A stretch of 64,000 nt of DNA, taken from contig JAPYMA010000381.1 of NCBI GenBank assembly GCA_035041965.1, forward strand, positions 1-64,000, in the 5' to 3' direction. Every line of letters starts with the position of its first letter. The first letter of the stretch is position 1. Positions 1 through 13,275 of this stretch are shown piece after piece. Under the pieces are notes generated by a model. It was not told where the DNA came from, searched no databases, and saw only the letters and a program-made list of their open reading frames with translations. This DNA is from Anisakis pegreffii (lineage: Eukaryota > Nematoda > Chromadorea > Rhabditida > Anisakidae). The translations under genes and the position numbers were made by a program.

Positions 1-1694
1 TGGCACCCGAGAAGGTCTTAATAAAATGCCTATATCTCCTCAACTAAGCCAAATTGCTCAGCAAAATTTTTAATATTCTGAATCTAGAGGTTCTGCTGGA
101 TCGAACGGTGGAAAGAAATTCGCATGTTTCCGGGCAAACCTGAGAAGACGGTTAGCTCGAAGATCGCAATCCGCCTATTGCTAATATGAACGTTTTGATT
201 GCTCTATAGTGATCAATTTGTATGAATGAGCAGCGCGACTACGCTATTGAATTGAGACAATCTCCAGAAAATGGCTATATAACCTCAGAAAAGCAAAATT
301 GCTCGACAAAATATATATTTTTCTGAATGAAGAGATCTAGCTGGATCGACTGATGCAAAAAAATTCATATGTTAGTGGGCAAACTTGAGCTTACGGTAGC
401 CTTGAATGTGGCACCCGAGAAGGTCTTAATAAAATGCCTATATCTCCTCAACTAAGCCAAATTGCTCAGCAAAATTTTTAATATTCTGAATCTAGAGGTT
501 CTGCTGGATCGAACGGTGGAAAGAAATTCGCATGTTTCCGGGCAAACCTGAGAAGACGGTTAGCTCGAAGATCGCAATCCGCCTATTGCTAATATGAACG
601 TTTTGATTGCTCTATAGTGATCAATTTGTATGAATGAGCAGCGCGACTACGCTATTGAATTGAGACAATCTCCAGAAAATGGCTATATAACCTCAGAAAA
701 GCAAAATTGCTCGACAAAATATATATTTTTCTGAATGAAGAGATCTAGCTGGATCGACTGATGCAAAAAAATTCATATGTTAGTGGGCAAACTTGAGCTT
801 ACGGTAGCCTTGAATGTGGCACCCGAGAAGGTCTTAATAAAATGCCTATATCTCCTCAACTAAGCCAAATTGCTCAGCAAAATTTTTAATATTCTGTATC
901 TAGAGGTTCTGCTGGATCGAACGGTGGAAAGAAATTCGCATGTTTCCGGGCAAACCTGAGAAGACGGTTAGCTCGAAGATCGCAATCCGCCTATTGCTAA
1001 TATGAACGTTTTGATTGCTCTATAGTGATCAATTTGTATGAATGAGCAGCGCGACTACGCTATTGAATTGAGACAATCTCCAGAAAATGGCTATGTCTGC
1101 TCAGGATAACAAAATTGCTCGACAAAATATATATTTTTCTGAATGAAGAGATCTAGCTGGATCGACTGATGCAAAAAAATTCATATGTTAGTGGGCAAAC
1201 TTGAGCTTACGGTAGCCTTGAATGTGGCACCCGAGAAGGTCTTAATAAAATGCCTATATCTCCTCAACTAAGCCAAATTGCTCAGCAAAATTTTTAATAT
1301 TCTGAATCTAGAGGTTCTGCATGATCGAACGGTGGAAAGAAATTCGCATGTTTCCGGGCAAACCTGAGAAGACGGTTAGCTCGAAGATCGCAATCCGCCT
1401 ATTGCTAATATGAACGTTTTGATTGCTCTATAGTGATCAATTTGTATGAATGAGCAGCGCGACTACGCTATTGAATTGAGACAATCTCCAGAAAATGGCT
1501 ATGTCTGCTCAGGATAACAAAATTGCTCGACAAAATATATATTTTTCTGAATGAAGAGATCTAGCTGGATCGACTGATGCAAAAAAATTCATATGTTAGT
1601 GGGCAAACTTGAGCTTACGGTAGCCTTGAATGTGGCACCCGAGAAGGTCTTAATAAAATGTCTATATCTCCTCAATTAAGCCAAATTGCTCAGA
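1..1694. repeat. 408-bp higher-order satellite array
   Basis: The sequence starting TGGCACCCGAGAAGG recurs at 1, 409, 817, 1225 and 1633, an exact 408-bp period. Four units are complete and nearly identical; a fifth breaks off near 1694. Each unit contains two diverged half-repeats, seen as GCTGGATCGAAC and GCTGGATCGACT, at 95 and 340 in unit 1 (spacings 245 and 163). Units 1 and 2 carry CTATATAACCTCAG where units 3 and 4 carry CTATGTCTGCTCAG, so subtypes alternate in blocks. The array begins mid-pattern at base 1 and probably continues to the left of the window. No coding frame is conserved across units. The class (centromeric, subtelomeric or dispersed) cannot be judged from here. Confidence 0.95.
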
Positions 1695-3640
1695 TTGACT
1701 AAGATCAAAAACTGTTAGTAATAAATCATTTCCGGACTAACTTGAGATCTTCGAGCCAGGCGTAATCTCCAGTTTGCCCAGAAATATGTGAATTTCTTTG
1801 CACCATTCTATCCAGCGGAATCTCTGCATTCAGAAAAACATACACTTTATTCGATGATCCAGCTTACTTGAGGAGATTTAGCTATTTTTGTAAAGCTATC
1901 TTAAATAGCGCATTGGCGCTCATTCACGCACACTGATCATTCACATTGTAGATCAATCAATACGCTAGTACAGCAATACAGGAGTTGACATCATCAGGTT
2001 AACCGTATTCTCAACTTTGCCAGGATATATATGAATTTTTTTGTACCAATCGATTCTGCTGGTTCTCAGCATTAAGAAAAATATAGACTTTGTGGAGCAA
2101 TTCCGATCACATGAGGAGACATATCAATTTCCTCAAGGCTATCGGGATTGCCATCATCGAGCTCACCGTATTCTCAGCTCTGCCCAGCAATATATGAATT
2201 TCTCTTTGCCAATCGATCAAGCTTAACCTGAAGATTCATAAAAACAATTTTATCGCGCGATTCAGCGCACTTAACAGATCTAGCTACTTTTCTAAAGGTA
2301 GTAATAAGAAAACAGCAATATCTCCTCAACTAAGCCAAATTGCTGAGCAAAATTTTTAATAATCTGAATCTAGAGGTTCTGCTGGATCGAACGGTGGAAA
2401 GAAATTCGCATGTTTCCGGGCAAACCTGAGAAGACGGTTAGCTCGAAGATCGCAATCCGCCTATTGCTAATATGAACGTTTTGATTGCTCTATAGTGATC
2501 AATTTGTATGAATGAGCAGCGCGACTACGCTATTGAATTGAGACAATCTCCAGAAAATGGCTATATAACCTCAGAAAAGCAAAATTGCGCGACAAGATAT
2601 ATATTTTTCTGAATGAAGAGATCTAGCTGGATCGACTGATGCAAAAAAATTCATATGTTATTGGGCAAACTTGAGCTTACGGTAAGATTGAATGTGGCAC
2701 CCGAGATAGCATTAATGAAATGTCTACATCTCCACAACTAAGCCAAATTGCTCAGTAAAATTTGTAATATTCCGAATGGAGATATTCTGCTGGATCGAAC
2801 AGTGAAAAGAAAATCGCATGTTTCCGGGCAAACTTGAGAAGACGGTTGGCTCGAAGATCGCAATCCGCCTATTGCTAATATGAACGTATTGATTGCTCTA
2901 TAGTGATTAATTTGTATGAATGAGCGCGACTGCGCTATTGAATTGAGGTGTATTTCAATGAGTGCCTCCGGACTAATTGAGATGGCTTGAGAAAAATAGC
3001 CATATCTCCTCAAGAAAGCAAAATCGTTCGGGATAACTTATGTTTTTCTTAATCTAGGGGTTCCAATGGATCGATTGGTGTACAGAAATTCATGTGTTAC
3101 CAAGCAAACCTGAGAATACGGTAGGCTCGAAGACGACAACCGCTATCGCATTGAGAAAATAGCTATATTTCCTCAACTAATCGTTATTGTTCGGCAAAAT
3201 TTATCATATTTTGACTGTAGAGATTCTGAGCAATTGAATGTCGCAAAGAAATTCACACGTTGCCCGGCAAAATTGAGAATACGGTAACCTTGAAAATGTT
3301 AATCCTCACAGCGCTGTATATATTTATCTGCAGTGACCAGAAGTATATGAACGGCGAGATTACGGTAGGCTCGATGTGGTCATCCTGCATAGCATTAATA
3401 AAGTAGCTATATCTGCTCATCTGATCATAACTGCTCGACAAAATGTATGATATTCCGAATGTAGAGGTTTGGAGCAATCGAATAGTGCAAAAAAATTCAT
3501 ATGTGATCGATCAAACCTGAGAGTACGGTTAGCTTAAAGATTGTAACCTCTATTGAGCTATGTGACGTATTGGTATTGATCTATAGTGATAGAATATCTA
3601 TGAATAATCGCCTTCTCAATCGTGAAGACTCGAAAATGTT
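1695..3640. repeat. Diverged satellite copies flanking the 408-bp array
   Basis: From 1695 to about 2310 the sequence is a scrambled relative of the satellite: phrases such as gaatttctttgcacc and the target-like tctgctgg recur, some on the opposite strand. From about 2313 to 2700 there is one good copy of the unit, followed by a worse copy (2696-2960) and increasingly decayed fragments to about 3640. The gradient from identical units at the left to decayed ones at the right is what unequal exchange leaves at the edge of an array. Short open frames in this stretch have no protein-like composition. Confidence 0.8.
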
Positions 3641-5951
3641 AACGAAATATGGAGGTTCATTGGAATAAAGGTTATTTATTTCAATGGAATGTGCGAGTTA
3701 TAAAAGTTGATGTGATTAGAATAAATGACAGATATGAGAGTATTTGAACTAAAATTTTATCCATTCCTGAGCGACAGTTACACGCATAAACTTTCTGCAG
3801 AGTGTTGTTCAGTTGTGCTATGAAATAATTCATTTCACACGTTAATATTTTCTTTGTTCACGAGCAATCACATTCCTTTTCATTCTTACATGCTGAGGCT
3901 AATTATGCTCGCTGAGTGTTTCATGTTTGAGCGACCTATTCCCTCAAATCGTCTCATTCTCAGTAACTGAATCAATGTTTTTCACCCCCTTATTATAGTT
4001 TATGACCTCCAGTTTAAGTGGAATTCATAGTCTATACAACGGAAACTTAACTTCTTCAGTTATAACTTTGCTTGAAAAACAAATTTTGACTCAGTTACTC
4101 ACTATTTTACTGACTCTAAACACTTCGGTCATTGCATATGTTATAATCAGGTGACCTCATATTTCCCTGGCAACGTAAAATCATTCATATTCAACTCATA
4201 AAGTATCACTTAAAGTTAGATAAAAATACACATTCTATCGGATTTGAATTCAATTTCTTGACGAGTAGTTTCATGTAAAAATTATAGTTTTTCTTATACA
4301 CCTCATCATACTAAGTCAGCCATTGTTGTGCTCCAGTGGCTAGTTACCTGTAATTTTCTCATAATCGGCAACGTCTACGTTCACAGATTGATCTGTGTGA
4401 TCATACTTACATCATTCCACAGATCATTTGCTGTAAAATTCAGAGTGAAATCACAAATCGAACAAGTTCCAAGCTCCAATTCATCCATACACCACCGGAA
4501 CTCCTTCATTGATCCATCATCTGCTGATCCATACTAATCCTCTTGCCATTCTTTTCAATCCATAATCCGCCGGCCGAATACAGGTCAGAGACCGATGTTC
4601 GATTGATTGAATGACTAAAATTGAATGATTCAGTCAATTTCAAATTAACTCCTATTTCTTCAATCGAATGTGTGCTATGGATAAAACTGATTGTGAGTGA
4701 GCGATACTGTATGTGCTACTGTTCGTTTCCTGGAATTTGAATGAGCACGTCAGCTGTTTTGTTCTCACGATCGAAGTCGTCCGTAATTTTGCAGTCATTA
4801 AATGAGCAAATGATTGAAAGTTTGCCTTTGTGAATGGCTTTGTTGAAAGAAATTCTTAGAGGAATTTAGACACATCATAAGATTGAAACTGGAAATCAGT
4901 CATTATATGAGGTGATTCAATAAGGTAGGTATAAATATCACAGCTTGTTTAACATTCACAAAAAATTAATCATGAATTCCGCGAAGAAATCATCACCAAA
5001 CAACAAACACCTCATCGATCGAATCAATGATGACTATGATGATTCAGTGTGTAAATTCCATTGTTGATTCGACACTACACTCAAATGAAATTAATACCAA
5101 AATAAAAGGCTCGACATAATCCTATTATGAATGGCATTGGTCCGCTTTATTTTATGTATGCAGTGCTAGCGATTCCATATTTGCATATACTCACATACAA
5201 AACGCTCTATTCTGTACGGTTCTATTCAATTGATTTTAATAATGACAACTGAATGATCCCATTCTCATACGATACCATTCACCTCGTACAAACAAACACC
5301 GCAATAATAATATTTTCAGCAGTCTGTTCAATCAGCTTGGTGTACAATTCAAATTTTTCATCTGCATTCCAGCAAATTCATTCGAGCATTCGATTCGTTC
5401 CATTCGATAGTTTATTAATGGTTATCCCTGCTTATTACTTCAATTCAGTGGAGATTTGCACTTGTATTGTCAATTATTGCCGTCCCACTCTTACTGTTAT
5501 TGTCGTTCACCGAATTGGTTGCCTAATTGTTTGAGCTATTATTTGAGTGTTAGTTTTTATGATTTTGCACCGTTTCCCAAACATTCCTCACGCTCATTCG
5601 TAAATCATTTTCAATCCAAGTTTCACATTCACAAATCCCCAAAAGAACCGTTCATTCAGTATCGCTTTGTTACGCTGCTCAACCAGTTCATGCGCTGTAC
5701 ATTCTCGTAATGTTATCCTCATTTATGTGATGTATTGAGGAAATATTTGTGAATCAATTTGCCTCGATCAGTTCTCCTTACAAATAGTTTTATGCATTTC
5801 GTTAAAGATGAATGAAATAAATAGCTTTTCATGGAAATTGCCATGATATTCGGCTGGCCATAGCAGCTTTCTTTTGGAAGATTCGAATGATGATAATCAT
5901 GAATTATTTTGAGAACGACAACGTTTGATGAGCAAAGTGTTTCTTCATCAG
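3641..5951. other. AT-rich stretch, no gene recognised
   Basis: I see no exon I can support. Short open frames (for example around 5253-5534, plus) are hydrophobic by AT composition only and have no splice context. The 5' exon or exons and the start codon of the following membrane-protein gene probably lie here, because its first recognisable ex on begins in mid-codon at 5952. Confidence 0.5.
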
Positions 5952-8900
5952 AATCAAACAGTCACAAAAATTGTCGATCACAACGATCGTATGCATCATT
6001 GATAAATCGCTGCTATCTCCTTCATTATATCGCCTCTTCTTCATTGCTCTCATCTCATATGAATTATGCAAATCGTATTCGACCGAATCGAACGTCTGAA
6101 AATGTTTTGAATGCGAACAAATATCTGAAAAATCTCAACATTGACAGTGCCAGTAATCATTCATCGTATAATCGACGTCAAAAAGTCAAAATTGCAAAAT
6201 CACACCATTTTGCAATTCGTGATATTTTCAACCACACTGAGGTGACTGAGTAGTTCTAATTCGCTGAACAATACACTGGCAATAAGTTTCGAAGATTATT
6301 CAGTAAAGCAATCGATCCTTCTTGACTATTCATTAAGTTCACTGTGTCATTGATCGAAGCGTAGATTCATGCGAGCCCAAACTGAAAAGTGCTACTGGAA
6401 TAGAGTAATGTTGAACGAAACGAATCTTAATCATTTTCAAAATTCTACGCTTACTTTGAAAATCTCCATTGCCTTAAAAGGAACTAAGAATTGTAATTGA
6501 TCAGATTGAATTCAATACTTTCACAAATGTAAGTTTTACAGCACCAACGAGACGCATCTTCTCTAGCAAATGCGGCCGTTACTATGGCTCCAAATGATGA
6601 AACACTCGACAGGGTAACTGATACAATTTTTGATATTTGGCTGATTTATTTCCCGCACGATTTTGCCTTGTTTCTCACCAAATGATCATCAATTTATCAT
6701 TTGATGGCTTTCAACGATTATGTTGCTGGATGAAATTTTGTCAATTTCTTAAACTATTAGTTCAAAACATAAAAGAATTTAATTAACACCCCTATTTGGA
6801 TGCACTGCTGAATGTTTATTCTGTAAAGAAGTCGTGTTTTGCGTGAACAAGTGAGCAGATTCAGAAATTTTTCATGAACTTCAACCAGACCAACTCGTTA
6901 GCATTCAAACAAACGCTATCTAATAGTCGTTCCGTGTTCCGCGATCAGTCTATAGCGCAGCTGTTGGGTCGGTAGAAATCGATTTCCGAAATCACCTAGC
7001 GATTGTTCAGCTGCTTTATAAATGTGCCTTATTGTTGTTTGTATGCGCATATCGGCGCACTTACTCAACAAGCACAATTTAAATTCACTTACTGCTTATC
7101 TCATCCATTCCTGATGCACTGAATATCAATGCTGATTCAACCAGAGCAGAGGGCCCAAGTGCCGTATCTTTGCGAAACGTTTCCATATCAAAATAATATT
7201 TGCGTTGAAAATAAATCAATTGATCATTATCAAACTAAAACAGTTAAACAACATCAAGTGAATTGTCAGTTTTGAATGAAGAATGCGATGCAAGTTCGAC
7301 TTTTTTTCATCTTCTTATAATCCATCGATTCGTTTGTTTGCTTGAAAGTTGGAATGGCTGTACGATTTCTCAATAGTTGAAAAAAACTGCTACTTTAACA
7401 AACAGAGGATAATAATAGTAAAGTGAAAATCATTCAAAATCAATCGAATCCATTGATATTGTTTCTAGAGGTGTACAGTATCACCGACGAATATTACCGT
7501 AAACACAACGCCTGATGAAGATGCAGTAGACAGGGTAGGGTGCACGTTTGTTGTCATTATTAATTTCATTCTTCCATTTGATCTTCGAACGGAATTTCAT
7601 TTCCTTTAATAATTTTGTCATTTCAAAAGTCTTATTAAGCAAAATCTGATCAATGAATTACCCAATAATCATTTAAGAAGATATCATGATCCACAATGAT
7701 TTATCACCTTGATCAGGCATTATTATATCAGTGAAAGGTTGAAGAGTCTCGTAAGATCCACTCCGTTTCCTAGAAGTATTGATTCGTCGAATGATACTGT
7801 CTGAGGTTCAGAATTGAAATTCCTCGATGGTAAATTTATATGTTTGCGAATATCAGATGTCAGATATTGATAAAAAGCACCCGATACAATTACCTTAATC
7901 AAAATTTTCTTGTAGATTCCATGAGCTGAGCAACCTCGAGTCCTTGTCTCCAGTTTTACAATAATGTGAATTTGCTTCGTTCACCTTGTTTTCTGCAGGT
8001 AGCAAACGAATTCCGGTTTTTGGATGAACGACCGTTGGGCTCATCTTCGGCCGGCACTTCGGCCGGCACCGATCCCTCCACGCATCACAGCAGTCGAGAT
8101 TTGCTGAGTGCGAGAGTTTACTCGAAAAAGAATTCAAAATATAAATTGTTATTCATTTTTTTGGCGTGTTTCCTACAAATTTGTTTCGCAGTTGCGTTGC
8201 TAGTGTTCGCCGGAATTCGTTTCAATCGAATCACCAGTAATGAGGTTGTTTCGTTTTGTTCAAAAATATTGTATTTTGTTCGATTCTCTTCAAATATCCT
8301 CCAAAAGGAGGAAATTTTTCGGGCGTCTGAAAACTGTTTGAAACGATCAGTTAGAAATCGAATCCAATTACTTATGATGAAATGATCGACCATTTAGATA
8401 CAACATTGAGAGCAATCGACAATGTCAGAAGGAAAGTGAGGAAAAATCAATGAAAATGATAATTTTTAGCGATCGAACAGATTCGTTGATTTCAATAATC
8501 CACATCGATTAGGAATATCGAATGAAAGCGTTGCCGCATCTTCAATTCAGAGTGCCTCGTCATGGCTTACGCCAAGTTGTTTGCATCTGCTTGCTGCACT
8601 CACAGCTTCATGGTCTTTTTTGCCAGTTTTCAGTCCCACTTTACAGGTGCCGTCTTCTCTCCTGTCACAATTATCTCCTCAAAACATAATGCCAGATCAG
8701 AGTCGGATACTCTGTTAATTCAGTGTTAGCAAATAACTCACAAATGCAAAACAATATCGAAACTGATCACTATGTATTGATCAGATATCATTTCAATCTA
8801 CCAAGCTTTTACTTTGTTCAATAAAAGATAATTCCTGAAATGTCAACGTTTCGAAATGAACATTCCAATTGTAGTTCTTATGCAGCTTTTGCTTAAACAT

Positions 8901-11031
8901 CAAGTGGATTGCAGGTTCTCTATATGATATTCTCATCTTGCTCAATAATCTCATGGTTTAATGGAGTTTTTGCAACTGCATTCGAGTTGAACGTTTATTA
9001 TTTACAAGCGAATCAATTTCATAATGCGTTAGTTTTTTCCCTTCTTCAATTTATTTGCATTCAGATGGAAACTCCAACTTGAAACTAATCTGAAAATTTT
9101 AAAATTCGATGTAATTTGAAGTTTTCATTTACAAATAAGAAGGCGATCGCTTGTTAAAGTTTGTTCGATGCTTTAAGAAGTTATCAAATGAACAATTCGA
9201 TAAACTGATAAAATGCTTTCAGTTTCGCTTACATTATATTGATATTTGTGATATTCTTGATGAGCGTCAATGCAGTCTTAATTCCAACATTTGGTATTAT
9301 ATTCACATCGTTCAAATACGCCACATCGGCTCATCACAATCGTTCTCGTTTTCATATCATTGTTTCATCGTCCTCAATTTTACTCTCAGCCATTATCGTA
9401 CTTCTCTCAATACCATGCGTCTTCTTTACAGCCAAAAATATTCAACAGTGGTGAGTTGACTGATTGATTGATTGAAAATTATCGCAATATTTCATTTATT
9501 TTGAGTGAATAAACTGATATTCAATATGCATTCGTGACAAATAAATGTTTAGTTAAGAGCAATCCAAAATTTGAGCCTTGAAATTTTTATAGTATTCAAG
9601 TTTTGATAGATAATTCATTCCGCAGTTGAACGAGCGATTTCTTGTATCAATTCTGAATAACAACGCATTTCAACTACTAATTGTGAACATAGGTAATCTG
9701 TGCAGGCACTTACAATTAGATAACTTTTCGAACAATTATGGCTAATCAGTGAAGCTTCGCAAAATATCCGATCTCATTTGTGTACCTTTCTCCTAGATTC
9801 AATTTATTATTCAATTTTTTTTGTATTAATCCAACCAATCTTTTTGCGATAATAACACAGAAATGGTACTATAGAAATGTTGAACGTGGAAATTTTTGTA
9901 TTATTTCAGGAGTTCAATAAAGCATGCGACTTTCTTCCATTTGATCGGATTACGTGAACTTGTTGTTAGTGTATATTCGTTAGTGGTGTCAATTATTGGT
10001 TTTATTATCACGTTTACTTCTTCGAGAAGACTTCGATTTAGTGCTAACATTCTATATTGGTAAATTTTGTGTTTTATTTTCAATTGCTCGTCTTCATTTG
10101 AATTTGAAGAAATATTCAAGTTTTTAGTTGATTTTAACAGTCACAATAGTTTACAACTTATTTGTATTTTTGTCAATTCATTTGATTCCAAATCGGTAGC
10201 TGCACGCCTTTGCGGTAGACAATTTGCACGATATCGGACGATTAAATTCTCAGATTGTTTTCATATTCCGGCACTATTATCGGCAATCATTCAATACCAG
10301 CAGTATTGAATGACATATCAAATGACATACCCCGGCATATCAAATGATTGTTGTGCAAAAGAAGCAAAAACTTCAAAGGAGCACTAAAAACAATTCAGAT
10401 CAATGTGAATTTCAGTGTATCTCTAGTGGTTATTCTCATTTATGTTCTGAATGGTGAACACATTTTCGCGGTGGCTGAAAACTTTCACGCACTTCGGGCA
10501 ACACAACTCGACAGCACTTTGCTGCCAGTCAATCCTGCTTTGTATGAGATTTGTTCATTCTCTATTCACCAATTCACCCAGACCAATTTTTCAATTCAGA
10601 ATTAAATTTTTTGGAAATGTCTGTCGCATTCAGAAACTTGACTGAGCAATACTGAGTACCTTACATTGACCATTTGGTTTGTTCAGAAAAGAAAATCGAA
10701 ATAATAATTTCACAATATTGATAGATCAAACGGACAAATAGATCAAATCCATTGGATTTCAGATGTCTGTGCGAGTTTTTTCCACTCTTTAAGAATCTCG
10801 TTTCATCGAGTCACTTCTCAAAAGCATCGTCAACCGATCGCAATACACAATGTTGAGTTAACTTTCAGATTATTGTCCATATACATATTCTTCTCTCTGC
10901 TGGCCATATCGTTATTGGTCAATATCACAGTGGCTGTGCACATGATCAGCGTAACCAAAGGGACACGACGCTGTACGGCTGTCACCAAACTACCACCATA
11001 TCTTGAGTTCAATCACAGAAGTCATTATTGA
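5952..11031 (+). CDS. Orphan multi-pass membrane protein, 5' end missing
   Basis: I do not recognise this protein. Eleven exons join in consistent phase: 5952-6241, 6542-6613, 7469-7534, 7999-8244, 8355-8435, 8470-8646, 8915-8955, 9223-9450, 9910-10059, 10416-10541, 10869-11031 (TGA). They give at least 545 residues. The N-terminal ~240 residues are hydrophilic, rich in Ser and Asn, presumably cytosolic. About seven membrane segments follow: the first in 7999-8244 (KLLFIFLACFLQICFAVALL), one in 8470-8646, a long one across 8915-8955 and 9223-9450, one more at the end of 9223-9450, then one each near 9970, 10430 and 10890. Most acceptors are good (ttttcag, tttcag). The least certain junctions are the donor gttgtt at 8245 and gtttaa at 8956. 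The true start lies upstream of 5952. Family assignment needs a profile search. Confidence 0.65.
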
Positions 11032-13275
11032 AACCCCCAAAAAAACCCTTCCAATTTCAGGTGTCAATTGCTGATCAGGTTAAAATTTGTTGCATTGAAA
11101 ATAGATGAATTGACAGTCTCCATGTATAGTGCTAACAGAGGCTGTATGAGTGCAAAACATGCGCTTTCATGCCTTCACGAGTTTCCGACTCCTCGGAATG
11201 ACTCCGCACTCAATCTACAATGCAATACCCTATCAACTCTAATTATCTCCGTTCTTTACATTGCCCTTGAAGAATGTGTGCCAAAACCGTGTGTAAAAAA
11301 TTGTGCTTAATTAGTGTCATTGTTCTGTAATTAAATCATTATGTTCATATTCTCACATAAGTATTCGTTCGTATTCTTGCTTTTTTTGTCCATTGCAAAT
11401 TTTTTTGTAATTGTCATTTTTAGTACAAACTTGTCAGTTTAATTGCATAACTAACTAACTAACGCTTATTCATTAACAGTTGTGAAATTGCTCTCTAACT
11501 ATAGGAATAAATATATTACTCCACTTAACAATAAGCATCTTTCATCATGCTATTAGCACTTTGTTCAGATTCTTCTTGTTCATTTCATTTCCTTTCTTAA
11601 CGTATTCAAATGAATATGGTTTTTATTCCGAAGGTTTTTACTGTGTCTGATTCAACCGTGAATGGACACATCGAAGAGAGCCGCCGAAATCGAAAGCATT
11701 TGTACTAAAACACCAAAACCCTGCACAGACAACCACCTCCTTAGCACACAAACTATCAGAATTTCAAAAAAAATCTTTATTATATCCATAGTTATCTTAG
11801 CATGTAAGATACAGCGAATATCTCATTACACGTGTGCATATACGCTTATTTATACGCGAGCAAATAATGATAAAACTTTACGCACATTCATCAGATAATT
11901 TTCAAGATGCCATTGAATCATTTCAAGTTGCTCTAACAGATGCAACAGAACCAATCAAAAAGGCAAATAAAATATCATTCATTAAGCAGAGTAGCTGTCA
12001 TCGAAATGTACAACTGAAATACGTTTTGGAACCATAGAAAAAAGCTGCACAGAAAAATGCACATCAACCACAGAAATAGACACGATCAACATTTCACTTT
12101 CATCATACAACGGATATGACTATTCCTTAAGCCCCCTCCCTCCACATTCCATTCCAAATTCTCAATAAAATGGCACACCAATCCATAGCAGTCCAGCAAA
12201 ACTATTTCTTTTCATCGTTATGACCTTAAAACCGTCGAATGAATGCTCTCGAAATTCAGATTCAAAGAATTTCACAATTGCATTTTTCTAAACGGAAACC
12301 AATCGAAATCTGTACGTTAGGTTTGTTGCATGTATGTATATATGTGCAAAATGGACTGTACCATGCGTATGAGCAAGAATAAATGTTTCTAAAAGCAAAA
12401 ACAATGAGACGAGAATATGAAAATGAAACTTACGAGAACAATAACACTCTGAACATTAAGACAAAACACAAAATGGTTCAATTTACAAATAATATCATTG
12501 GTATTCTGCACAGAATCCACACATTATTACAAACAAACAACTTCGTATTCGAATGATGAGCTCTGGCAGTTGGAGCAGTTTAAGCCTTGATACACCATCA
12601 TTGATCGCAAACAACATTCACACAACGCAACAACACAAAAGCAAGAAGCGCGCACGACACGTCAATTTTAGTGGTGTGATAGAACGAACTTCCATCGTAC
12701 ACCAACCAGCACAATGATATACAAATGGAAAACGGAAGAAAAAATAACTCATTAGGACAAAATAAAGCATATGGCTTTTTATACGACGACTATGCTAAAT
12801 TGTGTGTCACATTATGTCCAATTATGTCACACACCACTCAACAGAAATGCTACATGAATATGGATATCGTCAAATGCTGATGGTAGAACATCGTTATTTT
12901 GTATTGCTTAGATGGTCATTAGAAATATTATTAAGATATGAGATATGAGAAATAATAAATAAGATACACTAAATTCGATTATCACATCGGATTAAATGTC
13001 ATTTGGTTGAGATTACTACAGAAATGTAATGAACCATAAATATCATAAACATTTGAATATGTCAAACGCATGCATTGAACGGACGAAATAAAGAGATTTG
13101 ATACAATAATAATATGTAAGAAAAACTCTCGAAAAGAGGTCACCATTATAGCAAATGCTTCGTTAACAGCAAAAGTACGACACAGATCATTTTTGATGAT
13201 GATGATAATAATATGATGATGATATTATTACTGGCAATACGGACCCGAAGATTCTTCAGTGGTCCGAGAGAATTT
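11032..13275. other. Intergenic and 3' flanking sequence
   Basis: This is between the stop of the membrane-protein gene and the stop of the extended synaptotagmin gene, which converge. It is AT-rich with runs of gatgat/aataat around 13195-13230. Short open frames (11068-11310, 11662-12037) lack splice signals that would link them and look non-coding. It presumably holds both 3' UTRs. Confidence 0.5.

Noticed and set aside
2041..3477. Short open frames within the satellite
   Set aside because: They are not conserved between repeat copies and read through decayed units.
8118..8393. Minus-strand open frame opposite the membrane-protein exons
   Set aside because: The plus-strand exons here join in phase with seven or more others; the antisense frame has no splice context.
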